A stretch of 13,984 bases of DNA from Spirochaetaceae bacterium. Its GTDB lineage: Bacteria; Spirochaetota; Spirochaetia; Treponematales; Breznakiellaceae. The position numbers and the translations under genes were made by a program. Under the pieces are notes generated by a model, which searched no databases, was not told the origin of the DNA, and worked only from the letters and a program-made list of their open reading frames with translations. Shown in pieces: positions 1 through 7,712 of this stretch; position 1 is the stretch's first letter, and the number at the start of each line of letters is the position of its first letter. The stretch spans positions 1 through 13,984 of the forward strand of contig JAISOO010000178.1 in the NCBI GenBank assembly GCA_031275595.1, given 5' to 3'.

Positions 1-915
1 CGGGAGCAGATCCTGCTTTATAAAAAATTTGACCGGATGGAAGGATTATCCATACTTTCTAAAGAAGTTGTTGAGGATATTCTCGGCCGGAAACTTCCCC
101 AGGTTTCCTGCCCTATGGAAGACCTCCGGGAACAGGCCGAAGGGGATATCCGGACCATGCGGATCCGGGGACTAGGGTGTGTATCCTTTGTGTCATCCCA
201 ATATCCTCCCCTGCTTCGGGAACTGTACGATCCCCCTGCCCTGGTTTTTTACCGGGGGGTTTTACCGAACCCGGAGCGGCCCCTGGTAGCGGTGGTCGGA
301 ACCAGGCGGCCTACCGCCGCGGCGGGTTCCCAGGCTTATGCTATCGGCAAAGCCCTGGCGGAGGCGGGAATTCCCGTAGTATCCGGACTTGCCCTGGGTA
401 TCGACGCCCTGGCCCACCGGGGGAATCTTGAGGGAGGCGCCCCGACAGTGGCGGTTCTCGGTTCAAGTCCTGACGAGGTTTATCCCGGGACAAACCGGAC
501 CCTTGCCCGGCGGATCATTGATCGGGGCGGAGTTATTTTAAGCGAATACCCCCCGGGAACCGGACCGCGGAAATGGAATTTTCCGGCCCGGAACCGGATT
601 ATTTCCGGCCTGGCTCGGGGAACCGTGATTGTGGAAGCTCCCGCTTTTTCCGGAGCCCTGATCACCGCCCGGTTTGCCCTGGAACAGGGGCGGGACCTCT
701 GGGTTACTTCATCGGGGGTGAATTCCGTCCGGGGGGAAGGGACCAGGAAGCTTGCCGAGGAGGGGGCCAGGGTGATCTCCGGGGCGGCGGAGATCCTACA
801 GGAGTGGGGGATTGTTTTGGAGCCCGCGGCGGAAGAAGTTTTTCCCCGGGATCGGCCGTTGCAGGGAGCTATGCTGGCATCGTCCTTGGCCCGGAAACTG
901 AATATTGATCTTTGA
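1..915 (+). CDS. dprA: DNA processing protein DprA (Smf), 5' partial
   Basis: DprA binds incoming single-stranded DNA and loads RecA on it during natural transformation; homologues also occur in bacteria not known to be competent. The Rossmann-like core is clear: VAVVGTRRP near base 289, VVSGLALGIDALAH near base 376, SEYPPG and NFPARNRIISGL between about 541 and 610, then SGALITARFALEQGRD near 650. The frame is open to base 1. The first ATG (37) has no Shine-Dalgarno sequence before it, and the residues ahead of it (REQILLYKKFDR) read on smoothly as the usual helical N-terminal domain, so the true start most likely lies outside the window. Only about 34 residues follow the core, too few for the usual C-terminal winged-helix domain. 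topA begins 13 bases downstream, suggesting co-transcription. Family assignment is firm; a competence role here is not shown. Confidence 0.93.
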   Translation, partial: REQILLYKKFDRMEGLSILSKEVVEDILGRKLPQVSCPMEDLREQAEGDIRTMRIRGLGCVSFVSSQYPPLLRELYDPPALVFYRGVLPNPERPLVAVVGTRRPTAAAGSQAYAIGKALAEAGIPVVSGLALGIDALAHRGNLEGGAPTVAVLGSSPDEVYPGTNRTLARRIIDRGGVILSEYPPGTGPRKWNFPARNRIISGLARGTVIVEAPAFSGALITARFALEQGRDLWVTSSGVNSVRGEGTRKLAEEGARVISGAAEILQEWGIVLEPAAEEVFPRDRPLQGAMLASSLARKLNIDL

Positions 916-918
916 GGA
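914..918 (+). promoter_or_regulatory. topA ribosome binding site (GAGGA)
   Basis: GAGGA overlaps the dprA stop codon and lies 10 bases before the ATG at 929. It supports 929 as the topA start over the in-frame TTG at 905, which has no such site. Confidence 0.6.
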
Positions 919-928
919 TGGAAATAAA

Positions 929-3118
929 ATGGCGGTAAAAACCGAAAAAAAAGTTCAGAGAAAAAAAGTGGGAGAAAAAAATTCGACCGAAAAAAAACGG
1001 TCCTCCAAAAAAACAAAGGATAAAAAGATCCTGGTGATCGTGGAATCCCCGGCCAAGGCTAAAACGATAGAAAAATACCTGGGCCCTTTATATACGGTAA
1101 AGGCATCCATGGGTCATCTCATCGACCTCCCGAAATCCAGAATGGCCATTGATGTGGAACATGATTTTGAGCCCGAATATATTACCGTCCGGGGAAGGGC
1201 GAAAATTTTAAAGGAACTGCAGGGGGACGCGAAAAAGGCGGACTCTGTCCTCCTGGCCAGTGATAATGACCGGGAAGGGGAGGCAATTGCCTATCATCTG
1301 CGGAACGCCATTATCGCGAAAAACGACCGGGTACCCATTCAACGGATCAGCTTCAACGAAATCACCCCTATGGCAATTAAGGATGCGGTGGCTAATCCTT
1401 CAACCATCGACGAGTCTAAGGTCAACGCCCAAAAAGCCCGGCGGGTTCTGGATCGTTTGGTGGGGTATAATCTTTCACCCCTTCTTTGGAAGAAAGTTAA
1501 AAACGGCCTTTCCGCGGGGCGGGTACAATCGGTGGCCCTGCGGCTCATCTGTGAACGGGAAAAGGAGGTGGAGTCCTTTATTCCCGAAGAGTACTGGACC
1601 CTGGAGGCGGATTTTAAAGTAGGAAAATCCGCCTTTACCGCCCAGCTTGTATCCTGGCAGGGGAATAAACCGGAACTCAAAAATGAAGACGCGGTTAACA
1701 CTATCATTGATAAGATAATCAACGCCGATTGTTTTGTTTCCGATATCCGGGAAACCGATAAAACCATCCGGCCGAAGCCGCCCTTTACCACTTCCCAGCT
1801 CCAGCAGACCGCGGCAAACCGGCTGGGTTTTACCAGTAAAAAAACCATGCAGGTGGCGCAGCAGCTTTATGAAGGGGTAAACATCGGCAATTCCCGGGTG
1901 GGGCTTATCACCTATATGCGTACCGATTCGATTCGGATCTCCCAGGTCGCGTTGGACGAAGTCCGATCCTGGATAAAGGAACATTTTTCCCCGGACCTGC
2001 CGGAAAAGGCGGTGGAATATACCCTGGGAAAAAAAGCCCAGGACGCCCATGAGGCCATTCGGCCCACCTATGTAAGTTATACCCCCGAGGAGGTAAAAGA
2101 ATGCCTCACCCGGGATCAGCTCAGGCTTTATACCATAATTTGGGAACGGTTTGTGTCGAGCCAGATGAACCCCGCGAAAACCAAAACCATAAGCATCGAC
2201 ATTCAGGCCGGAGAGGGAATTTTCCGTATCGCCGGGACCCGGATCATCAAAAAGGGTTTTTACAAGGTTATGAAACTTTTGGCGAATGAAAATAAAGGAA
2301 GTCCGGTTCCGTCTCTTAAAATCGGGGATAAGGTCAAGGTGGATAAATTCTACCCCGAACAGCATTTTACCCAAGGCCCTGCCCGGTATACTGATGCATC
2401 CATCGTTAAAACCCTGGAAGAAAAAGGTATCGGCCGTCCCTCAACCTATGCCCCTATTATCTCGGTCCTGCTGGACCGGTATTATGTGACCCGGTCCAAC
2501 AAGCAGTTGGTTCCCACCCTCCTGGGAAGGATGATCTGCGATATGCTGGTGGAGTATTTTCCCCATGTGGTGAATGTGGGATTCACCGCCTCCCTGGAAA
2601 CCAAACTCGACGAAGTGGAAGAAAGCCAAATCCGCTGGCCCGATATGATCCGGAATTTTTATCACCCCTTTAAGGAACAGGTAGATGAGGTGGGAAAAAC
2701 TCTGGAATCCTTTAAGGGTTCCTTAGATGAAGTGACCGATCATACCTGCGAAAAGTGTGGGAAACCCATGGTAAAAAAACTCGGCCGGTATGGTTTTTTT
2801 CTTGCCTGTTCGGGTTTTCCGGAATGTAGAAATACCAAGTCCGTCCCCCTCGCAAAATGCCCCCGCTGTGACGGGGATATCGTGGCTCGCAAAACCCGGG
2901 GTCGGGGCAAGGAGTTTTATGGATGTACCAATTACCCCGCATGCGATTTTATCACGCATTTTAAGCCGATCAACCAAAACTGTCCCAAGTGCGGGCAATT
3001 TATGGTGGAGAAATATGATAAAAAGAACGGATACCACAAGGCGTGTATTAACCCCGCTTGCGACTACCTGCATAGCAGCGAAGATTTTGACAAGGAGGAA
3101 TCCGATGGGGGCCAATAA
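929..3118 (+). CDS. topA: DNA topoisomerase I (type IA)
   Basis: This enzyme relaxes negatively supercoiled DNA through a transient 5'-phosphotyrosine link. The 729-residue protein has a TOPRIM domain (about 33-150) with ILVIVESPAKAKTI and the metal-binding acids D112, D114 and E116 in SDNDREGEAIAYHL. The catalytic tyrosine is Y329 in GLITYMRTDSIR. Three C4 zinc ribbons follow at the C-terminus, with cysteines 607/610/627/633, 644/647/666/672 and 685/688/706/711. Before the TOPRIM domain is an unusual lysine-rich leader (residues 1-32) made of degenerate five-residue units. The ATG at 929 is chosen because GAGGA precedes it. The gene starts 13 bases after dprA and overlaps the recombinase gene by 14 bases. 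All catalytic motifs are intact. Confidence 0.97.
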   Translation: MAVKTEKKVQRKKVGEKNSTEKKRSSKKTKDKKILVIVESPAKAKTIEKYLGPLYTVKASMGHLIDLPKSRMAIDVEHDFEPEYITVRGRAKILKELQGDAKKADSVLLASDNDREGEAIAYHLRNAIIAKNDRVPIQRISFNEITPMAIKDAVANPSTIDESKVNAQKARRVLDRLVGYNLSPLLWKKVKNGLSAGRVQSVALRLICEREKEVESFIPEEYWTLEADFKVGKSAFTAQLVSWQGNKPELKNEDAVNTIIDKIINADCFVSDIRETDKTIRPKPPFTTSQLQQTAANRLGFTSKKTMQVAQQLYEGVNIGNSRVGLITYMRTDSIRISQVALDEVRSWIKEHFSPDLPEKAVEYTLGKKAQDAHEAIRPTYVSYTPEEVKECLTRDQLRLYTIIWERFVSSQMNPAKTKTISIDIQAGEGIFRIAGTRIIKKGFYKVMKLLANENKGSPVPSLKIGDKVKVDKFYPEQHFTQGPARYTDASIVKTLEEKGIGRPSTYAPIISVLLDRYYVTRSNKQLVPTLLGRMICDMLVEYFPHVVNVGFTASLETKLDEVEESQIRWPDMIRNFYHPFKEQVDEVGKTLESFKGSLDEVTDHTCEKCGKPMVKKLGRYGFFLACSGFPECRNTKSVPLAKCPRCDGDIVARKTRGRGKEFYGCTNYPACDFITHFKPINQNCPKCGQFMVEKYDKKNGYHKACINPACDYLHSSEDFDKEESDGGQ

Positions 3119-4019
3119 TTTGGTTGAAGCCTATCTGGCCTATCTTCGTTCAGTGCGGGGGATGTCGGATAGGACCATCCAAGCCTATGGCAAGGATCTG
3201 TCCAATTATTCAGCCTACTGCGAAAACCACGGGATGACTCCCGAAGAGGCAAGCGCCCATGGGGTACAGGGCTTTATCGCGGATCTCAGTGCCGAGGGGA
3301 TCGCTTCGGTGAGCGTTAATCGGGCGCTCTCTTCCATCCGGGGATTTTATCGGTGGCTCCAGCGGTTTGATTTTAGAACCGATGATCCCTCCATGAACCT
3401 GCGCAACCTGAAAACGGCGAAACGGCTTCCGTCTTTTCTCTGGGAGGGGGAAATGGCGAGTTTTGCGGAGCTCCCCGATAAAGCGGGCATTTTATGGCCC
3501 CTTCGGGATAAGGCCCTGATCCTTACCATGTATTCCGCAGGGCTGCGGATATCGGAACTGGTGGCTCTTACCCTCTCCTGTTTGGAGGGGGATCTTTCAG
3601 GCGCCCGGGTTATGGGAAAGGGAAACAGAGAACGGTATGTGTTTTTTTCCGATGAAGCCCGGGAAGCCCTGGGGGCCTATCTTCCCGGACGGGCTTCCCG
3701 GGTTAAGGCGGCCGCACCTACGGATCGGCTTTTTGTTAACCGTAAGGGAGGGCCGATTTCCGTACCCGGGGTACGGTGGATAATAGCCAAATACGCGGAA
3801 CGGTCGGGGCTGGACAAAAATGTACACCCCCATGCGTTGCGCCATAGCTTTGCGACCCATTTGGTTAATTCCGGCTGTGATGTGCGTTTAATTCAGGAAC
3901 TTCTCGGTCACGCAAGTCTCTCCACCACCCAGCGGTACACCCATGTGGATATGGAACGGCTCAAGCGAACCTATCTTAAGGCCCATCCCCACGGTTTGGG
4001 GAAAAGGAACAACCTATGA
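3105..4019 (+). CDS. xerC: Xer-type tyrosine recombinase (XerC/XerD/CodV family)
   Basis: A site-specific recombinase of 304 residues, expected to resolve chromosome dimers at dif, possibly with a partner Xer protein encoded elsewhere. The N-terminal SAM-like core-binding domain spans about residues 1-90 and the catalytic domain about 105-295. The full active-site set is visible: R148 (SAGLRISEL), K172 (MGKGNRERY), H243 and R246 ([12 protein letters not shown]), H269 ([15 protein letters not shown]) and nucleophile Y278. The start at 3105 follows AAGGAGG with good spacing and gives normal family length; the frame runs further upstream inside topA but without support. The gene overlaps topA by 14 bases and hslV by 4 (ATGA), implying translational coupling. 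Position before hslVU matches codV of Bacillus. Choice between XerC and XerD is uncertain; integrase of a mobile element is unlikely here. Confidence 0.92.
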   Translation: MGANNLVEAYLAYLRSVRGMSDRTIQAYGKDLSNYSAYCENHGMTPEEASAHGVQGFIADLSAEGIASVSVNRALSSIRGFYRWLQRFDFRTDDPSMNLRNLKTAKRLPSFLWEGEMASFAELPDKAGILWPLRDKALILTMYSAGLRISELVALTLSCLEGDLSGARVMGKGNRERYVFFSDEAREALGAYLPGRASRVKAAAPTDRLFVNRKGGPISVPGVRWIIAKYAERSGLDKNVHPHALRHSFATHLVNSGCDVRLIQELLGHASLSTTQRYTHVDMERLKRTYLKAHPHGLGKRNNL

Positions 4020-4597
4020 AAAAGCGGAGAATGGAATTCCGCGGCAGTCAGATCCGTTCTACCACGGTTTTGGCGGTCCGCCGGAATGGACAGGTAGCCA
4101 TGGCCGGGGACGGTCAGGTGACCATGGGTGAGACGGTGATGAAAAACAACGCCCGTAAGGTACGGCGCCTCAACGATGGTAAGGTATTGTGCGGTTTTGC
4201 TGGGGCTACCGCGGATGCCTTTACCCTCTTTGATCGTTTTGAGGAAAAACTCAAGGAATACTCCGGGGATCTTGCCAGGGCGGCGGTGGAACTGGCCAAG
4301 GATTGGCGTACCGACCGTTCCCTGAGGCGCCTGGAAGCCCTGCTTTTGGTGGCGGATATCTCCAAGACCCTGCTTGTTTCCGGCACCGGGGATGTGATAG
4401 AACCTGCGGAGCCCGCCTTGGCCATAGGTTCCGGGGGAAATTATGCCTATTCCGCGGCCTTGGCCTATTTGGACGGCAGTACCCTTTCAGCCGCGGAAAT
4501 CGCCCGGCGGAGTCTGAGGATTGCGGGGGATATATGTATTTATACCAATAATCAGATCATCCTGGAGGAACTGGGGTCCGGGGAGGAGCATAAATAA
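4016..4597 (+). CDS. hslV: ATP-dependent protease peptidase subunit HslV (ClpQ)
   Basis: HslV is the proteasome-beta-like peptidase that stacks as two hexamers and works with the HslU unfoldase in the cytoplasm. The 193-residue product carries [63 protein letters not shown] and GDICIYTN. By alignment with the E. coli enzyme as I remember it, the N-terminal nucleophile is T16, with D32 and K48 as active-site partners. The enzyme would need removal of 15 leading residues (10 if translation began at M6), longer than the one to seven or so I know from other bacteria. The start at 4016 overlaps the recombinase stop as ATGA and has AAAAGGA upstream; ATG 4031 lacks a spaced ribosome site. The stop overlaps the hslU start by one base. 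Confidence 0.96.
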   Translation: MKKRRMEFRGSQIRSTTVLAVRRNGQVAMAGDGQVTMGETVMKNNARKVRRLNDGKVLCGFAGATADAFTLFDRFEEKLKEYSGDLARAAVELAKDWRTDRSLRRLEALLLVADISKTLLVSGTGDVIEPAEPALAIGSGGNYAYSAALAYLDGSTLSAAEIARRSLRIAGDICIYTNNQIILEELGSGEEHK

Positions 4598-6201
4598 TGA
4601 CTGAAAATATTGAGAAGGGGGCGGCGGAATTATCGGTTGCCCCAGGGAAGGAAGCAAAAAATCTGCCCCTGCTTCGGAAGGAGCTTACCCCCCGGGAAAT
4701 TGTCGCCGAGTTGGATAAATATATCATCGGTCAAAAAAAGGCCAAACGGGCGGTAGCGGTGGCCCTGCGAAATCGCATCCGCCGGCTCAAACTGGATCCG
4801 GAGGTCCGGGAAGACATAGCCCCCAAAAACATCCTCATGATAGGTCCCACCGGAGTGGGTAAGACCGAGATTGCCCGGCGCCTCGCGAAATTGGCGGGTT
4901 CCCCCTTTATCAAGGTAGAGGCCACCAAATATACCGAAGTGGGATACGTGGGCAGGGATGTGGAATCCATGATTCGGGACCTCATGGCCGCGGGGGTCCA
5001 GATGGTAAAACAAGAGATGCAGGAAACGGTCAATGCCGAAGCCCGGAAGCGGGCGGAGGAAGCGTTGTTGGATCTTTTACTTCCGGGAACGGGGAAAAAA
5101 AACACGGAGCATAAATCCCCTGAAGGACCGGTCGTCAGACCCGTAGGGGCCTTTTCTATCAATCCGAACAATGGGCCTGGTCCGGGTTTGATGGGGGCGG
5201 CTATCCAGGTGGGGATCCCCGCCATGGCGAACCGGGGGCAGGAGCACGGGACCAGCGAGCCCGCGGCGGTAGCGGAATCATCCGCCGGTGAGGAGGAGAG
5301 AAGCGACTCTTCGGCAAAGGTATCTTCCACCAGGGAAAAATTCAGGGCTATGCTCCGGGAGGGTAAGCTGGAAGACCGGATAGTGGAAATTACCGTCAAT
5401 CAAAACCCTCAATTTCCTGCTATCGAAATGATGGGGGGAGGGATAGAGGATTTAGAAACCAGCCTTTCGGGGATAGCGGGTTTTTTCGGGGGAGGGAAAA
5501 AGAAAAAGCTTCTCACCGTAAGCCGGGCCCGGGAGATTCTGACCCACGAAGACGCGGAAAAACTCATAGACCGGGATCGGGTAAGCGATGAGGCCCGGCA
5601 GCGGGTGGAAGAAATGGGGATAGTTTTTATTGACGAGATCGATAAGATCGCCGTCAAGGGGGACCGGGGAAGCGGTCCTGATGTATCCCGGGAAGGGGTT
5701 CAGCGGGATATCCTGCCCATTGTGGAAGGGGCGACGGTGAATACTAAATGGGGGCCGGTAGATACAAGCCATATCCTTTTTGTGGCGGCCGGCGCTTTTA
5801 ATATCAGCAAACCCTCGGACCTGATCCCTGAACTCCAGGGTCGTTTCCCCCTCCGGGTGGAGTTGGAATCCCTGGGGAAGGATGAATTTTTGCGGATCCT
5901 CACGGAACCCAAAAACGCGCTGACCAAACAGTATATTGACCTTCTGGGTACCGAAGAGGTGGAAATTGAGTTTACCCCGGACGCCATAGAGCGGCTGGCC
6001 GCCCTGGCGGCGGATGTGAATTCCCGGCTGGAAAACATAGGCGCCCGCCGGCTGCATACCATCATGGAAGCCCTGTTGGAGGAGCTTTCCTTTGAAGCCC
6101 CCAATCTGGGCCCCACGAAAATACCCATCACCGAGGCTTATGTGAATGAACGGCTGGGAGATTTGGCGGTGGATCAGGATCTGGGGAGGTATATACTCTA
6201 G
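4597..6201 (+). CDS. hslU: HslU (ClpY) AAA+ unfoldase with enlarged I-domain
   Basis: HslU is the hexameric ATPase that recognises, unfolds and feeds substrates into HslV. Motifs in order: [16 protein letters not shown] (31-46), Walker A GPTGVGKT (83-90), pore loop GYVG (116-119), the I-domain, Walker [10 protein letters not shown] (342-350), [23 protein letters not shown], and sensor-2 GARRLHT (482-488). The C-terminal RYIL tail, which docks into HslV, is present. At 534 residues it is about 90 longer than E. coli HslU. The excess is a roughly 26-residue N-terminal extension and about 65 residues in the I-domain (about 165-245), rich in Gly, Pro, Ser, Ala and Glu and probably disordered. The start shares one base with the hslV stop and follows GGGGAGGAG. 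Identity is certain; the role of the insert is unknown. Confidence 0.96.
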   Translation: MTENIEKGAAELSVAPGKEAKNLPLLRKELTPREIVAELDKYIIGQKKAKRAVAVALRNRIRRLKLDPEVREDIAPKNILMIGPTGVGKTEIARRLAKLAGSPFIKVEATKYTEVGYVGRDVESMIRDLMAAGVQMVKQEMQETVNAEARKRAEEALLDLLLPGTGKKNTEHKSPEGPVVRPVGAFSINPNNGPGPGLMGAAIQVGIPAMANRGQEHGTSEPAAVAESSAGEEERSDSSAKVSSTREKFRAMLREGKLEDRIVEITVNQNPQFPAIEMMGGGIEDLETSLSGIAGFFGGGKKKKLLTVSRAREILTHEDAEKLIDRDRVSDEARQRVEEMGIVFIDEIDKIAVKGDRGSGPDVSREGVQRDILPIVEGATVNTKWGPVDTSHILFVAAGAFNISKPSDLIPELQGRFPLRVELESLGKDEFLRILTEPKNALTKQYIDLLGTEEVEIEFTPDAIERLAALAADVNSRLENIGARRLHTIMEALLEELSFEAPNLGPTKIPITEAYVNERLGDLAVDQDLGRYIL

Positions 6202-6247
6202 GAAGGAGTGAGCAGGGGGAGCGGGTTTTTTAGGTTTCTCCTTCCTA
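6199..6247 (+). repeat. Inverted repeat spanning the hslU stop, with pyrimidine heptamers
   Basis: TAGGAAGGAG (6199-6208, beginning with the hslU stop codon) is exactly complementary to CTCCTTCCTA (6238-6247), separated by 29 bases containing a T6 run. The right arm runs into degenerate seven-base units (6238-6265: CTCCTTC, CTAACTC, CTCACCC, TTCACCA). It could be a weak terminator or mRNA-processing hairpin, or the remnant of a small dispersed repeat. No T-run follows the right arm, so a classical intrinsic terminator is not supported. Confidence 0.5.
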
Positions 6248-6258
6248 ACTCCTCACCC

Positions 6259-6288
6259 TTCACCAATAATCCGCCGATAGGTTATATA
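6259..6288 (+). promoter_or_regulatory. Candidate promoter for the flgB operon
   Basis: TTCACC (6259-6264) and TATATA (6283-6288) are separated by 18 bases and match the housekeeping -35 and -10 consensus at four of six positions each. GCCGATAG (6273-6280) resembles the flagellar sigma-28 -10 box (GCCGATAA), but no TAAA lies at the proper distance upstream. The gap is the only long break between the proteolysis block and the rod genes, so a promoter is plausible. Sequence support is weak. Confidence 0.3.
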
Positions 6289-6304
6289 GAAAAGTTTTAC
6301 TTTT

Positions 6305-6310
6305 GGGAGG
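6305..6310 (+). promoter_or_regulatory. flgB ribosome binding site (GGGAGG)
   Basis: GGGAGG stands five bases before the ATG at 6316 and only two before the ATG at 6313, favouring 6316. A short AAAAG/CTTTT inverted repeat (6290-6304) lies directly upstream. Confidence 0.65.
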
Positions 6311-6315
6311 ATATG

Positions 6316-6735
6316 ATGAGTATAGAAAATAATTTCGCCAAGACCGTCGATATGGTCCACCGGGCCATGGATGTCAATCTCCTCAGGCGCAGTGTTATTG
6401 CCAATAATCTGGCCAATGCGGAGGTGCCGAATTTCAAACGGTCTGAGGTGAATTTTGAAAGTGAATTAAAACGGGCTCTGGAAACGGAAAAACTCAGACC
6501 TCCCCTGGAGTTGACCCTGACGAATCCCAAACATATCCCCAATTGGCGGGAACGGGATTACCGGGAGGTTCAACCCCGGCGGGTCCTGGATTACGTGAGT
6601 ACCTCAAAAAACAACGGGAACAACGTGGACTCGGAACAGGAGATCATGGCGGCCTTGGAAAATCAGCTTTTATACACCCTCATGGCCCAGACGGAAACCT
6701 TTGAGTTTAGCCAAATTAATATGGTATTAAGGTAG
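6316..6735 (+). CDS. flgB: Flagellar basal-body rod protein FlgB
   Basis: FlgB is a proximal rod subunit that links the FliE/MS-ring base to the rest of the rod; it is exported by the flagellar type III system and has no cleaved signal peptide. The 139-residue protein has the rod-family N-terminal motif VIANNLANAEVPNFKR (about 23-38) and the C-terminal pattern NNGNNVDSEQEIMAALENQLLY, which form the paired helices of the rod fold. The frame is open from 6208, but residues from there to 6312 are not FlgB-like, while ATG 6316 has GGGAGG upstream and gives the expected N-terminus. ATG 6313 is a possible start one codon earlier. It is the first gene of the flagellar cluster, and flgC starts eight bases after it. 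Confidence 0.95.
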   Translation: MSIENNFAKTVDMVHRAMDVNLLRRSVIANNLANAEVPNFKRSEVNFESELKRALETEKLRPPLELTLTNPKHIPNWRERDYREVQPRRVLDYVSTSKNNGNNVDSEQEIMAALENQLLYTLMAQTETFEFSQINMVLR

Positions 6736-6743
6736 GTTAGAAT

Positions 6744-7205
6744 ATGGGAATTTTCAGCTCCATCAATATAGCGGCTACGGGGATGAGCGCCGAGCGGCTC
6801 CGCTCCGATGTGATTGCCGATAATATTGCCAACGCTTCCACTACCCGGACCACCGAAGGGGGACCCTATAAACGAAGCCGGGTGGTCCTCCGGCCCCGGG
6901 TGGAGGAACCCTATTGGCGTTCTCCTTTTCTGCCGGAGATGATAGATAATGGCCCCGGGCAGGGGGTACGGGTCGCCGAGATTCAAAAGGATACCAAAAC
7001 CGAGTCTCGTTTTGTATATGATCCGACCCATCCGGACGCGATTCAAACCGGTCCCCGGGCAGGGTATGTGGAAATGCCCAATGTGGATATTGTCACCGAA
7101 ATGGTGGATATGATCGCCGCCTCCCGGGCTTACGAGGCAAACGCTTCGATTATAGACGGGTCTAAAAGTATGTTCCAGCGGGCGCTGGATATTGGGGGGA
7201 GATAA
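6744..7205 (+). CDS. flgC: Flagellar basal-body rod protein FlgC
   Basis: FlgC is the second proximal rod component, assembled after FlgB. The 153-residue product begins MGIFSSINIAATGMSAERLR and carries the rod motif DVIADNIANASTTRTTEGGPYKR. It ends with the conserved VDIVTEMVDMIAASRAYEAN block (about 112-131), where N- and C-terminal helices pair. Length is normal for the family. The ribosome site before 6744 is weak (AGGTTAG), so translation may be coupled to flgB, whose stop is eight bases upstream. fliE starts three bases after the stop. Confidence 0.96.
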   Translation: MGIFSSINIAATGMSAERLRSDVIADNIANASTTRTTEGGPYKRSRVVLRPRVEEPYWRSPFLPEMIDNGPGQGVRVAEIQKDTKTESRFVYDPTHPDAIQTGPRAGYVEMPNVDIVTEMVDMIAASRAYEANASIIDGSKSMFQRALDIGGR

Positions 7206-7208
7206 TAG

Positions 7209-7586
7209 ATGACCATATATCGGCCGGAATTAGTTACCGGGGATAAGGTTCCCATGAGGGTAACCCATCCCCATCACATGGTTCCCCGGCAGGGGAATTT
7301 TACCGCCGATGGCAAGGCCCTGTCGGAACTGGGAAATAAAATCGGCGCCGAAGCGGTACTCCGCTCCGGTACCTTTGAGGATACTATGCTCAAAGCCCTG
7401 GATATGGTCAGCGCCCAACAGCAGACGCCCGGCGATTTGATGCAGGCGGCTCTGACCGATCCGGGAACCGTGGATGTCCACGACATAACTATCGCCCAGG
7501 CAAAGGCCGGTATGTCCTTAAATATCACCAGGACCGTTCTTAACCGTCTTGTTCAAGGCTGGCGGGATCTTATTAATACCCGTTAA
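7209..7586 (+). CDS. fliE: Flagellar hook-basal body protein FliE
   Basis: FliE is the adaptor between the MS ring (FliF) and the proximal rod (FlgB), and an early export substrate. The 125-residue protein is recognised mainly from its C-terminal half: VDVHDITIAQAKAGMSLNIT followed by a helical RTVLNRLVQGWRDLIN segment, corresponding to the DVHDVMIA...K...RN-V..AY.E..R family pattern. The N-terminal third is poorly conserved, as is usual. The start at 7209 is three bases after the flgC stop and is preceded by GGGGGGAG. A 126-base gap follows before fliF, the largest inside the flagellar block. Confidence 0.93.
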   Translation: MTIYRPELVTGDKVPMRVTHPHHMVPRQGNFTADGKALSELGNKIGAEAVLRSGTFEDTMLKALDMVSAQQQTPGDLMQAALTDPGTVDVHDITIAQAKAGMSLNITRTVLNRLVQGWRDLINTR

Positions 7587-7630
7587 GGGCTGGTTATGGT
7601 GATCGGTGAATAAAACGCCGACCTTGGAGG

Positions 7631-7659
7631 CTTTCCCAAAACTTCAGTTTTGGGGAAAG
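7631..7659 (+). terminator. Strong hairpin between fliE and fliF
   Basis: CTTTCCCAAAAC (7631-7642) pairs with GTTTTGGGGAAAG (7647-7659) around a TTCA loop: 12 base pairs with one bulged G. No T-run follows (TTCCCTTAG), so complete Rho-independent termination is unlikely. An attenuator, an RNase processing or stability element separating flgB-flgC-fliE from fliF onward, or a dispersed palindromic repeat are all possible. The rest of the gap (7587-7712) shows no convincing promoter. Confidence 0.5.
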
Positions 7660-7702
7660 TTCCCTTAGATTTGGGCAGCCGAATAAAAAAAAGTTCTTCT
7701 GG

Positions 7703-7709
7703 GGAGGGG
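7703..7709 (+). promoter_or_regulatory. fliF ribosome binding site (GGAGGGG)
   Basis: GGAGGGG lies just before the ATG at 7713 and decides that start over the in-frame TTG at 7650, which falls inside the hairpin and would give a non-FliF leader. Confidence 0.7.
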
Positions 7710-7712
7710 AAT

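Noticed and set aside
905..928. TTG start for topA eight codons upstream
   Set aside because: It overlaps the dprA end and lacks a ribosome site, while GAGGA serves ATG 929.
945..1013. Intrinsic DNA bend from phased A-tracts
   Set aside because: Tracts are about 15 bases apart, not a multiple of the helical repeat, so bends would largely cancel; coding explains them better.
1475..2374. Long minus-strand open frame (299 codons) opposite topA
   Set aside because: It lies wholly inside topA, which has complete catalytic motifs; the translation resembles no family and has no ribosome site. Antisense open frames are expected with this codon bias.
2790..3104. Upstream extension of the recombinase frame inside topA
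   Set aside because: It overlaps the topA zinc-ribbon region; ATG 3105 with AAGGAGG gives the normal Xer length and N-terminus.
6246..6280. Sigma-28 flagellar promoter before flgB
   Set aside because: GCCGATAG is a fair -10 match, but no TAAA occurs at the required spacing; the nearest TAAC is about eight bases too far.
6208..6315. Upstream GTG start extending flgB by 36 residues
   Set aside because: The extension lies in the inverted repeat and spacer, is not FlgB-like, and ATG 6316 has a clear ribosome site.
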